NCBI RefSeq assembly: GCF_020860125.1
Contig: NZ_JAJBUX010000018.1
Coordinates: 1 to 10,979, forward strand
Reading direction: 5' to 3'
Source: Cloacibacillus sp.
GTDB lineage: Bacteria; Synergistota; Synergistia; Synergistales; Synergistaceae
Length of the DNA stretch: 10,979 nucleotides
The first letter of the stretch is position 1; the number at the start of each line of letters is the position of its first letter. The notes beneath the pieces were generated by a model. It worked only from the letters and a program-made list of their open reading frames with translations. It searched no databases and had not been told where the DNA came from. Shown here in pieces: positions 1 to 7,721 of the stretch. The position numbers and the translations under genes are program-made.

Positions 1-1153
1 GGATTCAAATATTCCTTTTAGGTCTGGAAAGCTAATTCCGTCATCTTTAAATGTAATACCCATATTAAGATTCAAATATTCCTTTTAGGTCTGGAAAGAA
101 GAGCAAAAGGCGATTGAAGAGGCGCGGGAAGCGGATTCAAATATTCCTTTTAGGTCTGGAAAGGCAAGATTCTGGTAATAATGCCTGATGCAGTTCTCGA
201 TTCAAATATTCTTTTTAGGTCTGGAAAGACGGCGACAATTTTTACCAGCCAAGGCCAGTGCGCCGATTCAAATATTCCTTTTAGGTCTGGAAAGTACAGC
301 GCGAAAACATTCCGCATGGCATCAAAGCCGGATTTAAATATTCCTTTTAGGTCTGGAAAGTGCTTCGATCACACGGTTGTGGAAGGGAAAAGTTTCTATT
401 CAAATATTCCTTTTAGGTCTGGAAATTCGTTGAGGGTTTTTGCCGCGAATAGGTCTTAGTAGATTCAAATATTCCTTTTAGGTCTGGAAAGAGATATCCT
501 TCTGCGAACTTTGCAGCTGTTTGTTTGGATTCAAGTATTCCTTTTAGGTCTGGAAAGAGAAGTCCGAGCGGCTGATAAACGAGACAAAACCTGGATTCAA
601 ATATTCCTTTTAGGTCTGGAAAGACGGGACTCTTATACGGATTCAGCCCCATCACCGTCGATTCAAATATTCCTTTTAGGTCTGGAAAGTAGTGATACAG
701 CTGTGCCCCCGCGCACAGGACAACCTGATTCCAAATATTCCTTTTAGGTCTGGAAACTCGACTGGGAGGCGCAGTACCGGGCGACCATCGACCGATTCAA
801 ACATTCCTTTTAGGTCTGGAAACTGGGATGCCATCGCCCGCGCCTTTGGCGGGTCGCGGCGATTCAAACATTCCTTTTAGGTCTGAAAACATGGCATCTA
901 CAACTTTAAATTACTATGAATGGCCAAAATTCAAACATTCCTTTTAGGTCTGAAAACAATACGGAGACAACTACACCACCATGCAGCTCGCAAGGTTCAA
1001 ACATTCCTTTTAGGTCTGGAAACATGTTGGCGAGGAAAGTCTGCGGGATGCGGACGGTGGATTCGAACATTCCTTCTAGGACTAGAAAGTATTCTTTCAC
1101 CAGCGCCGTTGTCTTGGCGCTTATCGATTCAAACATTTCTTTTAGTCTGAAAG
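1..1153 (+). CRISPR. CRISPR array 1 (18 repeats, leader end outside window)
   Basis: There are 18 direct repeats of about 30 bp separated by 17 unique spacers of 35-37 bp. The consensus begins GATTCAAATATTCC and ends TTTTAGGTCTGGAAAG. Repeats start at 2, 69, 134, 199, 265, 331, 397, 462, 528, 594, 660, 727, 794, 861, 928, 994, 1060 and 1126. Base 1 is the end of a spacer, so the array continues to the left. The consensus can form a short hairpin (CCT/AGG around TTT). Orientation is given as + because the repeat aligns to array 2 in this direction (22 of 30 positions identical) and because repeats degenerate toward 1153, as expected at a trailer end. The leader should therefore lie left of the window. 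Some spacers read as open protein-like fragments on one strand, as expected of phage or plasmid DNA, but no source was identified. Open frames across the array on both strands are repeat artefacts. Confidence 0.98.
727..1153 (+). repeat. Degenerate trailer end of array 1
   Basis: The last seven repeats differ progressively from the consensus. The repeat at 727 has an extra C and ends in C. Repeats at 794, 861, 928, 994, 1060 and 1126 all carry CAAACATT or CGAACATT in place of CAAATATT. Those at 861 and 928 read CTGAAAAC at the end. The repeat at 1060 has five changes, and the final one at 1126 has lost a base (TTTTAGTCTG). Terminal-repeat decay marks the old, leader-distal end, so this sets the direction of the array. 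Spacers here keep the normal 36-37 bp length. Confidence 0.9.
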
Positions 1154-1202
1154 CAGTAAAAGTGATATCGTTACTCTAATATGGTGGGACCTGAATATCC
1201 AT

Positions 1203-1231
1203 TTGAAATTTTGTGTAGTGAAAATTATAGA
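1203..1231 (+). promoter_or_regulatory. Possible secondary promoter of the cas operon
   Basis: TTGAAA at 1203-1208 and TATAGA at 1226-1231 are separated by exactly 17 bp. The match to sigma70 is reasonable but weaker than the element 33 bp downstream. It could add to transcription of cas8b or be a chance match in AT-rich DNA. Confidence 0.35.
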
Positions 1232-1235
1232 CTGG

Positions 1236-1264
1236 TTGACATCAGTATGTAAAAATATTATCAT
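1236..1264 (+). promoter_or_regulatory. Probable main promoter of the cas operon
   Basis: A perfect -35 box, TTGACA (1236-1241), is followed after 17 bp by TATCAT (1259-1264), which matches five of six -10 bases. The start point would be near 1271, giving a leader of about 30 nt before the cas8b ATG at 1302. Another perfect -10 hexamer, TATAAT, lies at 1277-1282 but has no good -35 box at normal spacing. The promoter falls inside a possible upstream extension of the cas8b frame, which argues against that extension. No clear operator or repressor palindrome is seen around it. Confidence 0.7.
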
Positions 1265-1301
1265 CAAACCAGTATCTATAATTTACATTTTACAATTAGT
1301 C

Positions 1302-3122
1302 ATGGCCCCATCTGTTACATACAACTTGGAGGTGAAGGATATAGATTATCTATTCAAGCTCCGTGACCACTGGTGGTTTGACGCTGGAATAGCGGCGTTT
1401 TATGACATAGCTGAGAGGCTTAAGAAAAATGACGGACAGAGATGGCTGGATGTTAAATTATGGATATGCCCCGATGGTATCCTTGTCTCTGCGCCCGATG
1501 AACTGCTGAAGCCGTTTGTAGATGCGTGCTATGAATATTTGGGCGATTTGTGGTGGAACGTTTCGTCGTCAAAGCAGGAGGAAGCGAAAGATCTTGTTAT
1601 TTATAACAAGGAGAAAGAGACTTTCTCCTGTGCCCCTCGGCGTAATCCTACCCCTGTCGCGGCGCTTTCCGTAGGCGGCAGCAGCTGGAAGGTGGATTAT
1701 GATGCATATGACGGCCTATCTGACGAAATGAAGAGTCGGACGGATGCGTTTTTAAAAGAGACGGGCAAATCCCTTTGGGGCATAAAGAAGGACAAGCTTC
1801 CCTATGAACAACCGGTATGCCATCCGCACATAGAGACTTTTCCGGTGAAGGGTAAGAAGAGGGTCTGCTCGGTCTGCGGACAGGAATTGGTCTGTGAGAA
1901 TGTCAACCAGACGGTCTTTCCCCTTTTTTCCAGCCAAAGCGCCGCCTTTTCTTTTAATTCAAAATTTGGCACGCCTGACATCGTATGCTGGGAATGTGCG
2001 ATGCTTGGCAAATTTGCCGTTCACAGCGCTCTTTATAAGGTAGCTGACCCTTATACCCAGATCATGCAGATATACTCCAATAACATGGCGGCATTGCTTA
2101 ATATGCACGATATGATGGGAAATTCCAGTAATATCCGCATATTTGAAAAGGATAAATTATACTTTCGTGATTTTGGCACAGGCGAATCTATAGTAGAGCT
2201 GGCAAAGCTGCCCTATGAAGTATTGTGGAGCTTCTTTCTGATCTCTTTCGCTGAATTGAACAAACAAAAAAGGAATGCCATTGACGCGGGGAAGAAGCTG
2301 AAGCAGATCGGAAGCCTTAGCGAGGAAGATCTGAATGACCTCGCCGCAACTGGCGTGGTGACGATGTCGCTTGAAAAGAAGGGACAAACCTTCATCACGA
2401 AGGAGCTTGTTGACTTTCATGATTCTGTCTATATCTTCCGTCTGATCGATTACATTGAAAAAGAAACAAAAGAAGATAAGATCTTGAGTAAGAATAGCGG
2501 CGATTTCTGGAAAAATTTATTCTGGGACTTTGTTTTGGTACAAAACAAACAGAAGCCATATGATCCGGTGAACGGGCTTTATCGTAATAGGATATTGCAA
2601 AAAGTTTTTGAGAAGAGTTCGATTCTGCAGGATGTAGAGGATTTTGTATTTAAAAAGTCTCTGGCTTATAGTTATCCGTATCTTTACCGTATTTTGTCTT
2701 TTGTTATTTTGTATGAGCGTGTGGCTAATAAAAGAGATGTGGACTATGAAGGAGGAAAGGGTATGACTAAGGACCAGGTTGAAATAGCGACGAAGCTCGG
2801 GGCTCAAATCGTTATCAGAGGAAAAAAGACCCTGATGGTTGACGGCAATGACGTAAATAAGCTGAAACCATTGAAGGGCGATCTGTTTTCGCTGCGAAAG
2901 ACCCGTACCGCCAATGACTTTTTAGAACAGCTTAGCAGACTGCAATTCAGATATGGCCTAGTGCTGAATCAGGAGATAATAAAAGGTATATTGGTAGAGA
3001 AAGATGTAGACTTCGAAGATTTTAAGGCTTATTGTATGATCTCCGCTCTGAATAGCTACAATATGGAGCTTGGGTTCGCTGAAAAATCAAATAGCGGTTC
3101 CACCGCTGCGGAAAATAAATAA
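1302..3122 (+). CDS. cas8b: Type I-B Cascade large subunit Cas8b (Cst1, CXXC-CXXC family)
   Basis: This is the large subunit of the type I-B Cascade complex, the family that recognises the PAM and helps recruit Cas3. From the ATG at 1302 the protein has 606 residues. Near the N terminus it has the segment WWFDAGIAAF (about 24-33), resembling the DAGIAAL start of Cst1-like proteins. A putative zinc finger is formed by C189/C192 and C229/C232, the two CXXC pairs that name the family. The C-terminal half is basic and rich in aromatic residues, without a motif I can name. The frame stays open back to a TTG at 1203, but those 33 codons are AT-rich, hydrophobic and contain the promoter, so ATG 1302 is preferred; it has no strong Shine-Dalgarno site. 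It is the first gene of the operon, 26 nt before cas7. Large subunits diverge fast, so the assignment rests on the CXXC pairs, the size and the neighbours. Confidence 0.88.
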   Translation: MAPSVTYNLEVKDIDYLFKLRDHWWFDAGIAAFYDIAERLKKNDGQRWLDVKLWICPDGILVSAPDELLKPFVDACYEYLGDLWWNVSSSKQEEAKDLVIYNKEKETFSCAPRRNPTPVAALSVGGSSWKVDYDAYDGLSDEMKSRTDAFLKETGKSLWGIKKDKLPYEQPVCHPHIETFPVKGKKRVCSVCGQELVCENVNQTVFPLFSSQSAAFSFNSKFGTPDIVCWECAMLGKFAVHSALYKVADPYTQIMQIYSNNMAALLNMHDMMGNSSNIRIFEKDKLYFRDFGTGESIVELAKLPYEVLWSFFLISFAELNKQKRNAIDAGKKLKQIGSLSEEDLNDLAATGVVTMSLEKKGQTFITKELVDFHDSVYIFRLIDYIEKETKEDKILSKNSGDFWKNLFWDFVLVQNKQKPYDPVNGLYRNRILQKVFEKSSILQDVEDFVFKKSLAYSYPYLYRILSFVILYERVANKRDVDYEGGKGMTKDQVEIATKLGAQIVIRGKKTLMVDGNDVNKLKPLKGDLFSLRKTRTANDFLEQLSRLQFRYGLVLNQEIIKGILVEKDVDFEDFKAYCMISALNSYNMELGFAEKSNSGSTAAENK

Positions 3123-3148
3123 GACCTTACGAGAGGGGAATTATCAAA

Positions 3149-4021
3149 ATGGAAAATAAATGTCTGACGATAACATATTTGACCCGCGCTTCGTATGCTT
3201 CGCTTAACGGTTCCGATAAAGAGGCTGATAATATCTCCAGTATTAAAAAGATAAGGATGAATGATGGGCGGGAATATCCCTATAAATCGTCGCAGGCGAT
3301 CAGACGCGATATCAGAGAACAGCTGGCGGTGATGGGATGGGAGCTTTCCGAGGCTGCGGTCGCCAAGCAGGCGAAGGGCACCTCTTCCACGATGGGCGAA
3401 CCGGAAAAGTACATAGACGACGATCTCTTTGGTTTTATGATAGCCGATAAGAACACGACGAAGAGAACCGGTCCCGTACGCGTTTCCCCTCTGATTTCAC
3501 TTGAGCCGTACCGCGGCGATTTGGATTTCGCCACAAATTACATGGGGGTAAAGGCCGGAGGTAATCCTAACATCTTCGAAACGGAGGTCCACTCCGGAGT
3601 TTACAGAGGAACGATACTTGTTGAACTGGACAGAGTAGGTATCGCCGACGCTGTTAATTACAAACTAGAACTGAAGGCGGAGGAGAAGAAAAGACGTGTT
3701 GAAGCCCTTATCGACGCAATTCAAAATCTGTGGGGCATCGGACGCCAGAGCCGCTTTCTCGCCGACATATCGCCCAAATTTATCTGTGCGGCGCTGATGA
3801 AGGTGAAGAATCCCATCTATATGGAATGCCTGCAGTTTAAAGACAATCGCATAGATGAAGAGCTGATCAAAGCTACCGAGGCTGACTTCAAGAATCAAAT
3901 CAGCAGGTCTGTTATTGGAGAAAGAAAGGGCTTTTTTGAAAAGGATACGCCGAGTGCGAGGCCGTTGGGCGAGGCGTTCGATGAAATTAGAAAGTGGGTC
4001 GCCGAGACCTATAAGGGCTAG
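3149..4021 (+). CDS. cas7: Type I-B Cascade backbone protein Cas7 (Cst2/DevR family)
   Basis: This 290-residue protein is the repeated backbone subunit that coats the crRNA spacer in Cascade. It fits the Cst2/DevR family. The N-terminal beta strand (TITYLTRASYASLNG, residues 7-21) is followed by DG-REYPYKSSQAIRRDIRE (39-57), the conserved serine/arginine segment of Cas7 RAMP-like folds. DDDLFGFM (90-97) and a Gly-rich turn GVKAGGNPNIFETEVHSG (133-150) follow, and the remainder is a second half of the RRM-like fold. Length matches the family (roughly 290-320). The ATG at 3149 is preceded by GAGAGGGGAA (3131-3140), a strong ribosome site. It lies between cas8b (26 nt upstream) and cas5 (4 nt downstream), the usual place. 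Several copies per complex are expected, which would fit the strong ribosome site. Confidence 0.95.
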   Translation: MENKCLTITYLTRASYASLNGSDKEADNISSIKKIRMNDGREYPYKSSQAIRRDIREQLAVMGWELSEAAVAKQAKGTSSTMGEPEKYIDDDLFGFMIADKNTTKRTGPVRVSPLISLEPYRGDLDFATNYMGVKAGGNPNIFETEVHSGVYRGTILVELDRVGIADAVNYKLELKAEEKKRRVEALIDAIQNLWGIGRQSRFLADISPKFICAALMKVKNPIYMECLQFKDNRIDEELIKATEADFKNQISRSVIGERKGFFEKDTPSARPLGEAFDEIRKWVAETYKG

Positions 4022-4025
4022 GCTT

Positions 4026-4805
4026 ATGTATGGCTTTTCTGTACTTCTTGCGGCGCAGACGGCTTCATTTCGAGAGCCGTCGGCGCATCTATACCAGAAA
4101 ACTTATCCTCTGCCGCCGATTTCGACTATCGCCGGTATAGCCGGCGCCGCCTGTGGGCTGGAGTTTTCGCAGGCGTGGCAGTATCTCAAGGAAAATAATA
4201 TTTATCTCGGCGTCACCGGCAGCTGCCGTGGTACCGGCATTGATCTGTGGCGTTATAATAAAATAGCCGTACCCAAAAGTAAGGAAGAAAATGAGGGCGC
4301 CAAAAAACTAAATCTGGTGAAAATACTAAGAAATGACATTCTCAATAGAGAGTTTCTTTATGATACTAAGTTTTCTCTCTATTATGCTGCACAAAACCGT
4401 GATTTTGTGTGCCGTCTAGCCGAGGCTTTTAAAGATCCGGGATATGCAATCTCTCTCGGGAACAGCGATGATATTGCGATGGTACGGTCCATATCCGAGG
4501 TATGTGATGTCACTGCCACGGCGACAGTATCTTTGAAAAATACGGCTGTGGCGGGAGATATTTCGAAAGATGTCGGGTTTGACTGGGATTGTTTGCAAAA
4601 AACCAGTGTGTCGCAAACTTTAAGGGCGCCGGTGATCAGTAAATTGATAGTTGATTTTGAGTTTAAAGACATGGAACGTAAACCTATCAATTATCAGCCT
4701 TTTACGTTTTTGTTTGGGGAGCATATTTTACGCAGCCCGCAGCCGGCCTATTCTTTCTGCGGAAATGTAGTTCCTCTTTACTGTATTGGTGACGGGCAGC
4801 CGTGA
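4026..4805 (+). CDS. cas5b: Type I-B Cascade protein Cas5
   Basis: This 259-residue protein is the Cas5 subunit that binds the 5' handle of the crRNA and caps the Cas7 backbone. Residues 1-20 carry the typical Cas5 start, a short beta strand followed by ASFREP (13-18). The next segment, TYPLPPISTIAGIAGAACG (26-44), is the family's glycine-rich region. The C-terminal part has the later strand region ending in FLFGEHILRSPQPAY. The frame extends 37 codons upstream into cas7, but the Cas5 fold begins at ATG 4026. AAGGG at 4013-4017, inside the end of cas7, is a suitable ribosome site. The stop codon overlaps the cas3 start as TGATG (4803-4807), which suggests translational coupling. In this subtype Cas5 is not the crRNA-cutting enzyme (that is I-C Cas5d), and I see no sign that it replaces Cas6. 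Confidence 0.93.
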   Translation: MYGFSVLLAAQTASFREPSAHLYQKTYPLPPISTIAGIAGAACGLEFSQAWQYLKENNIYLGVTGSCRGTGIDLWRYNKIAVPKSKEENEGAKKLNLVKILRNDILNREFLYDTKFSLYYAAQNRDFVCRLAEAFKDPGYAISLGNSDDIAMVRSISEVCDVTATATVSLKNTAVAGDISKDVGFDWDCLQKTSVSQTLRAPVISKLIVDFEFKDMERKPINYQPFTFLFGEHILRSPQPAYSFCGNVVPLYCIGDGQP

Positions 4806-7180
4806 TGACGCATTATTACGCGAAGCCATTGCCAGGCGAAGAGGGAAGTTACGAATATCATATAAGAAGCTGTTTGGAGATCGCCAATTCGTTTTTTGAG
4901 TTAAATGCGGGAGCAATTAAATCGTTTTGCGTCGATAATGACGTTCCCTATGATGCCATGAGACGGATCTGTTTCGTGGCACTTTTTTTACATGACGTCG
5001 GCAAGCTGGGAGCTTTTTTCCAGAACAGGATGGAACATCTTGTCAGTAAGGTTAATGGTAGAGAACTTGTTTATTTCAGGCATGAATTGATTTCGGCACT
5101 GATTTTATGGGGATGTCGTGAATGTGCTGGCTGCAGGTGTTTCGACGATGTTTTCCCGTATGAAGTTTTTGCTGTTTTGGGACACCATAAGGGCCTTGAT
5201 AAGAGCTGGAAAAATTTTGCGAGGGAGACAAGGAAAAAGCAGGCGGATAAAATTTCGCGCGAGGCGCTGTATTTCGCCCTTGCCGTTGAATCTCCCTATA
5301 AAGATGCAATTAAAAGATGTTTGGATAAAGTACATTTTGACGAAAGTCTGTTCGCTTACAGGGAAGATACGAATGAAAATTGGGTAGAATATTTTTTTCG
5401 CCGTCTTGACAAACATTTTAAGAGAACGTCGTTAGATAGATTAAAAGATAAAGACAGGCTGACGAGAGTTTGTACGTTCGTCAGAGGAGTGCTTTGTTAT
5501 TGTGATTGGCAGGCATCTTCATCGGGAAGCGAAAGATTGAGTTTTTCTCACGGCTACGACAGCGAAATAATGGAATCAAAGATAAACGCCGCCATGTTTG
5601 CAGAAAATGGGAAACCGTTTATTAAAAGGAATTTTCAGTGCCGGTGTGGTCGGCAAAAGGGAAATGTGCTGGCTATCGCACCGACTGGAAGCGACAAGAC
5701 GGAGGCGGCCTTGTTATGGGCGACGTGCGTAGCGTCGAATAAAATTATCTTATTGATGCCGACGAAGGTTACCTCCAATAGTCTGTATGAGCGGATGATA
5801 AAATACTTTGCCGAGGCAGACTGCGGCATCACCCATTCAGGCGCGGCGATGTATCTTTCCATGTCTAAAGACGATTCTTATGGGGCTTCTGACGAAGAGC
5901 ACGGAGATGTATTTAAGCTCTTGAATAAATATCGCACTTTTATGGCACCGGTCACAGTCGCTACGGTTGATCAACTGCTTTCGGCCAATTTCAGAGTGGG
6001 ACACTGGTATCTGAAAGAAATTGCGACGCTGGGAGCCTCCGTTATCTTTGATGAAATACACTCTTACGATCCATATATGCTTGGCCTGATAACTAAAAGT
6101 ATCGAACGTATCATGCGTATGCAAGGGCGTGTAATGGTGATGAGTGCCACGATGCCAAGGGCACTGAGGGAACACTTTCAGGGTTTGTTGGGCGTAGATG
6201 AACCGATAACAGCCGATGAATTGATGGGACGCAGTAATTGTACCTGGGAATATACCGACAATAGCATCGAATGGTACATGGATGAGATAAAAGAGGCGCT
6301 GGCGGCGGGGCGGAAGGTCGCTGTCGTGGTGAATTCCATTGGCAGGGCGCAGGAACTATATAGGATGTGGGAAAAGGAACTTGCCGATACGGAGTTTGCG
6401 GATAAGATCATGTGTTATCACAGCGCCTTTATTATGCGGGACCGCATTGCGAAGGAAGAGAAGCTGATAGGTACCGGCAAACGCGATGAATATGGCAGGC
6501 CGAAAGAGATATCTCTCATCATCGCAACGCAGATGATAGAGGTATCGCTCGATATCAGTTTTGACTATATGTACAGCGAACTAGCGCCGCTGGACAGCCT
6601 TATCCAGCGGGCGGGAAGATGCAACAGGAAGGGAAATATCGAGGGAGCTAGGTTTATTGTATTTCCAATAAGCGACGTAGCCCAAAAATATGTATATAAA
6701 GACGCGGCCGCCATTATTGGCAAGACTGATGAGATACTGAGGAAACGGCAAGGTAAACTGAGTGAGAATGAGATCGGAGCAATGCTCGAAGAGGCCTACC
6801 AAGACTACCGCTTTATCGACCATAAGGATTACAAGACGGCGAGTGATAATATAGGGGTGATTTGGGATGAGAGGGCGCCAATATTTGATACGGTTGATTA
6901 CAATGAAGAGTGCGTGACTCGTCTCATAAGTTATGTCAAGGTACCGATAATTCCACAAAAGTTTTATGGTGAAGTTACAGAACTCTGTCGTAGCGGTGAA
7001 AAGAAGGATAAACTGAAGGTCGCGCTTTATGAGGTGCCTGTTGGAATGAAAACCTTGAAGCTATTTAACAATAAAAAATGTGTAATGTCTCCGGATTTGG
7101 CGTATTTGGATATATATGAGATTCCATACGACGATAAAATAGGCGTTCCAAGCAACAATGATGATCCTCTATTATGTTGA
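4805..7180 (+). CDS. cas3: Cas3 HD nuclease-helicase
   Basis: Cas3 is recruited to target-bound Cascade, then unwinds and degrades DNA. The protein has 791 residues from ATG 4805; a GTG one codon earlier is possible. The N-terminal HD nuclease has all expected metal ligands: H19, H63-D64 (HDVGK), H93 (FRHE) and H127-H128 (GHHKG). The SF2 helicase follows. A glutamine motif (NFQ, Q278) precedes Walker A, APTGSDKT (292-299). Later motifs are MPTKVTSNSLYERM, TVDQLLSANF, the DEIH box, SATMP, a motif V region ATQMIEVSLDISFD and QRAGRCNR. Walker A departs from the usual pattern: D297 stands where a glycine normally precedes the catalytic lysine K298. A cysteine cluster (C104, C107, C110, C112) sits within the HD domain. 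Domain order and length are normal for a fused Cas3. The start overlaps the cas5 stop by 1 nt, and cas4 begins 12 nt after the stop. Confidence 0.97.
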   Translation: MTHYYAKPLPGEEGSYEYHIRSCLEIANSFFELNAGAIKSFCVDNDVPYDAMRRICFVALFLHDVGKLGAFFQNRMEHLVSKVNGRELVYFRHELISALILWGCRECAGCRCFDDVFPYEVFAVLGHHKGLDKSWKNFARETRKKQADKISREALYFALAVESPYKDAIKRCLDKVHFDESLFAYREDTNENWVEYFFRRLDKHFKRTSLDRLKDKDRLTRVCTFVRGVLCYCDWQASSSGSERLSFSHGYDSEIMESKINAAMFAENGKPFIKRNFQCRCGRQKGNVLAIAPTGSDKTEAALLWATCVASNKIILLMPTKVTSNSLYERMIKYFAEADCGITHSGAAMYLSMSKDDSYGASDEEHGDVFKLLNKYRTFMAPVTVATVDQLLSANFRVGHWYLKEIATLGASVIFDEIHSYDPYMLGLITKSIERIMRMQGRVMVMSATMPRALREHFQGLLGVDEPITADELMGRSNCTWEYTDNSIEWYMDEIKEALAAGRKVAVVVNSIGRAQELYRMWEKELADTEFADKIMCYHSAFIMRDRIAKEEKLIGTGKRDEYGRPKEISLIIATQMIEVSLDISFDYMYSELAPLDSLIQRAGRCNRKGNIEGARFIVFPISDVAQKYVYKDAAAIIGKTDEILRKRQGKLSENEIGAMLEEAYQDYRFIDHKDYKTASDNIGVIWDERAPIFDTVDYNEECVTRLISYVKVPIIPQKFYGEVTELCRSGEKKDKLKVALYEVPVGMKTLKLFNNKKCVMSPDLAYLDIYEIPYDDKIGVPSNNDDPLLC

Positions 7181-7192
7181 TGAGGTGTTGTG

Positions 7193-7699
7193 ATGCTGTC
7201 AGAAAAGGCCAAGATAACGGGGATGATTTTACAGGCATATGGAATATGCCACAGGCAAGTGTGGTTTTTAACGCATAGTATATTTGCTGATCAAGAGAAT
7301 GAACTTTTATCATTAGGACGTATTATTGACGAAAATAGTTACGCCCGGGAAAAACATCAAATTAAATTCGGCGGGAATAAATTTGATTTTATGCAAAATA
7401 AGGATGGCGTTCTCATTGTCTCCGAGATAAAAAAGAGCAGCCGTGCGGAGAAAGCCTCGATACTACAACTTGCGCATTATCTCTACGAACTTGAAAAGGA
7501 GGGAATCGCGTCTGCCGGCGTATTATTATATCCAACCGAAAAGAAGAGGACGGAAGTTATTTTAACTGAGGAATTAAAGAGTACTCTTGATAAGTCATAT
7601 GCTGTTATAGAGATGCTTTCCTTCTCGGAGAAACCACCAAAGCTGTCTCCGTGTAAATACTGCAAAAAATGTGCCTACGGTGATTATTGTTGGAGCTAA
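7193..7699 (+). CDS. cas4: Cas4 RecB-like exonuclease, spacer adaptation
   Basis: Cas4 works with Cas1-Cas2 to trim prespacers and select those next to a correct PAM. This 168-residue protein has the full iron-sulfur set: one N-terminal cysteine, C19 (YGICHRQ), and the C-terminal cluster C154, C157, C160 and C166 (PCKYCKKCAYGDYC), of which three would join C19. The RecB nuclease core is present: D65 (KFDF), E78 and K80 (SEIKK), then Q92 and Y97 (QLAHYLY). The motif I position, where many Cas4 proteins carry histidine in a GxxxH context, reads GRIIDE with D46. GAGGTG at 7182-7187 is well spaced from ATG 7193; a GTG at 7190 is less well placed. The gene lies between cas3 and cas1, as in most I-B loci. 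Confidence 0.95.
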   Translation: MLSEKAKITGMILQAYGICHRQVWFLTHSIFADQENELLSLGRIIDENSYAREKHQIKFGGNKFDFMQNKDGVLIVSEIKKSSRAEKASILQLAHYLYELEKEGIASAGVLLYPTEKKRTEVILTEELKSTLDKSYAVIEMLSFSEKPPKLSPCKYCKKCAYGDYCWS

Positions 7700-7709
7700 A
7701 AGGGAGATC

Positions 7710-7715
7710 GGAGGG
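7710..7715 (+). promoter_or_regulatory. Ribosome binding site deciding the cas1 start
   Basis: GGAGGG lies six bases before the GTG at 7722. It points to GTG as the cas1 start, not the ATG at 7671, which overlaps cas4 and would add 17 residues that do not resemble the usual Cas1 N terminus. Confidence 0.8.
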
Positions 7716-7721
7716 ATATTT

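Noticed and set aside
1156..1176. Inverted repeat AGTAA/TTACT just after array 1 as a terminator or operator.
   Set aside because: The 5-bp AT-rich stem with an 11-base loop and no T run is too weak to call.
181..1179. Several open reading frames of 60-90 codons on both strands across array 1.
   Set aside because: They translate the same repeat again and again (SNIPFRSG, FPDLKG). Repeat plus spacer is often 66 bp, a multiple of three, so frames stay open by arithmetic.
1203..1301. A 33-codon upstream extension of cas8b from TTG 1203.
   Set aside because: It contains the best promoter in the region, is AT-rich and has no ribosome site; the family-like N-terminal sequence begins after ATG 1302.
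3915..4025. A 37-codon upstream extension of cas5 overlapping cas7.
   Set aside because: The Cas5 fold starts at ATG 4026, which has its own ribosome site; the extra residues are basic and look like cas7 read in another frame.
5837..6175. Minus-strand open frames over 100 codons within cas3 and other cas genes.
   Set aside because: They lie wholly inside well-supported + strand genes, lack ribosome sites and show no known motif.
7193..7715. Possible Cas4-Cas1 fusion, since the cas1 frame is open back to ATG 7671 inside cas4.
   Set aside because: cas4 stops at 7697-7699 in another frame, and cas1 has its own strong ribosome site and GTG start at 7722.
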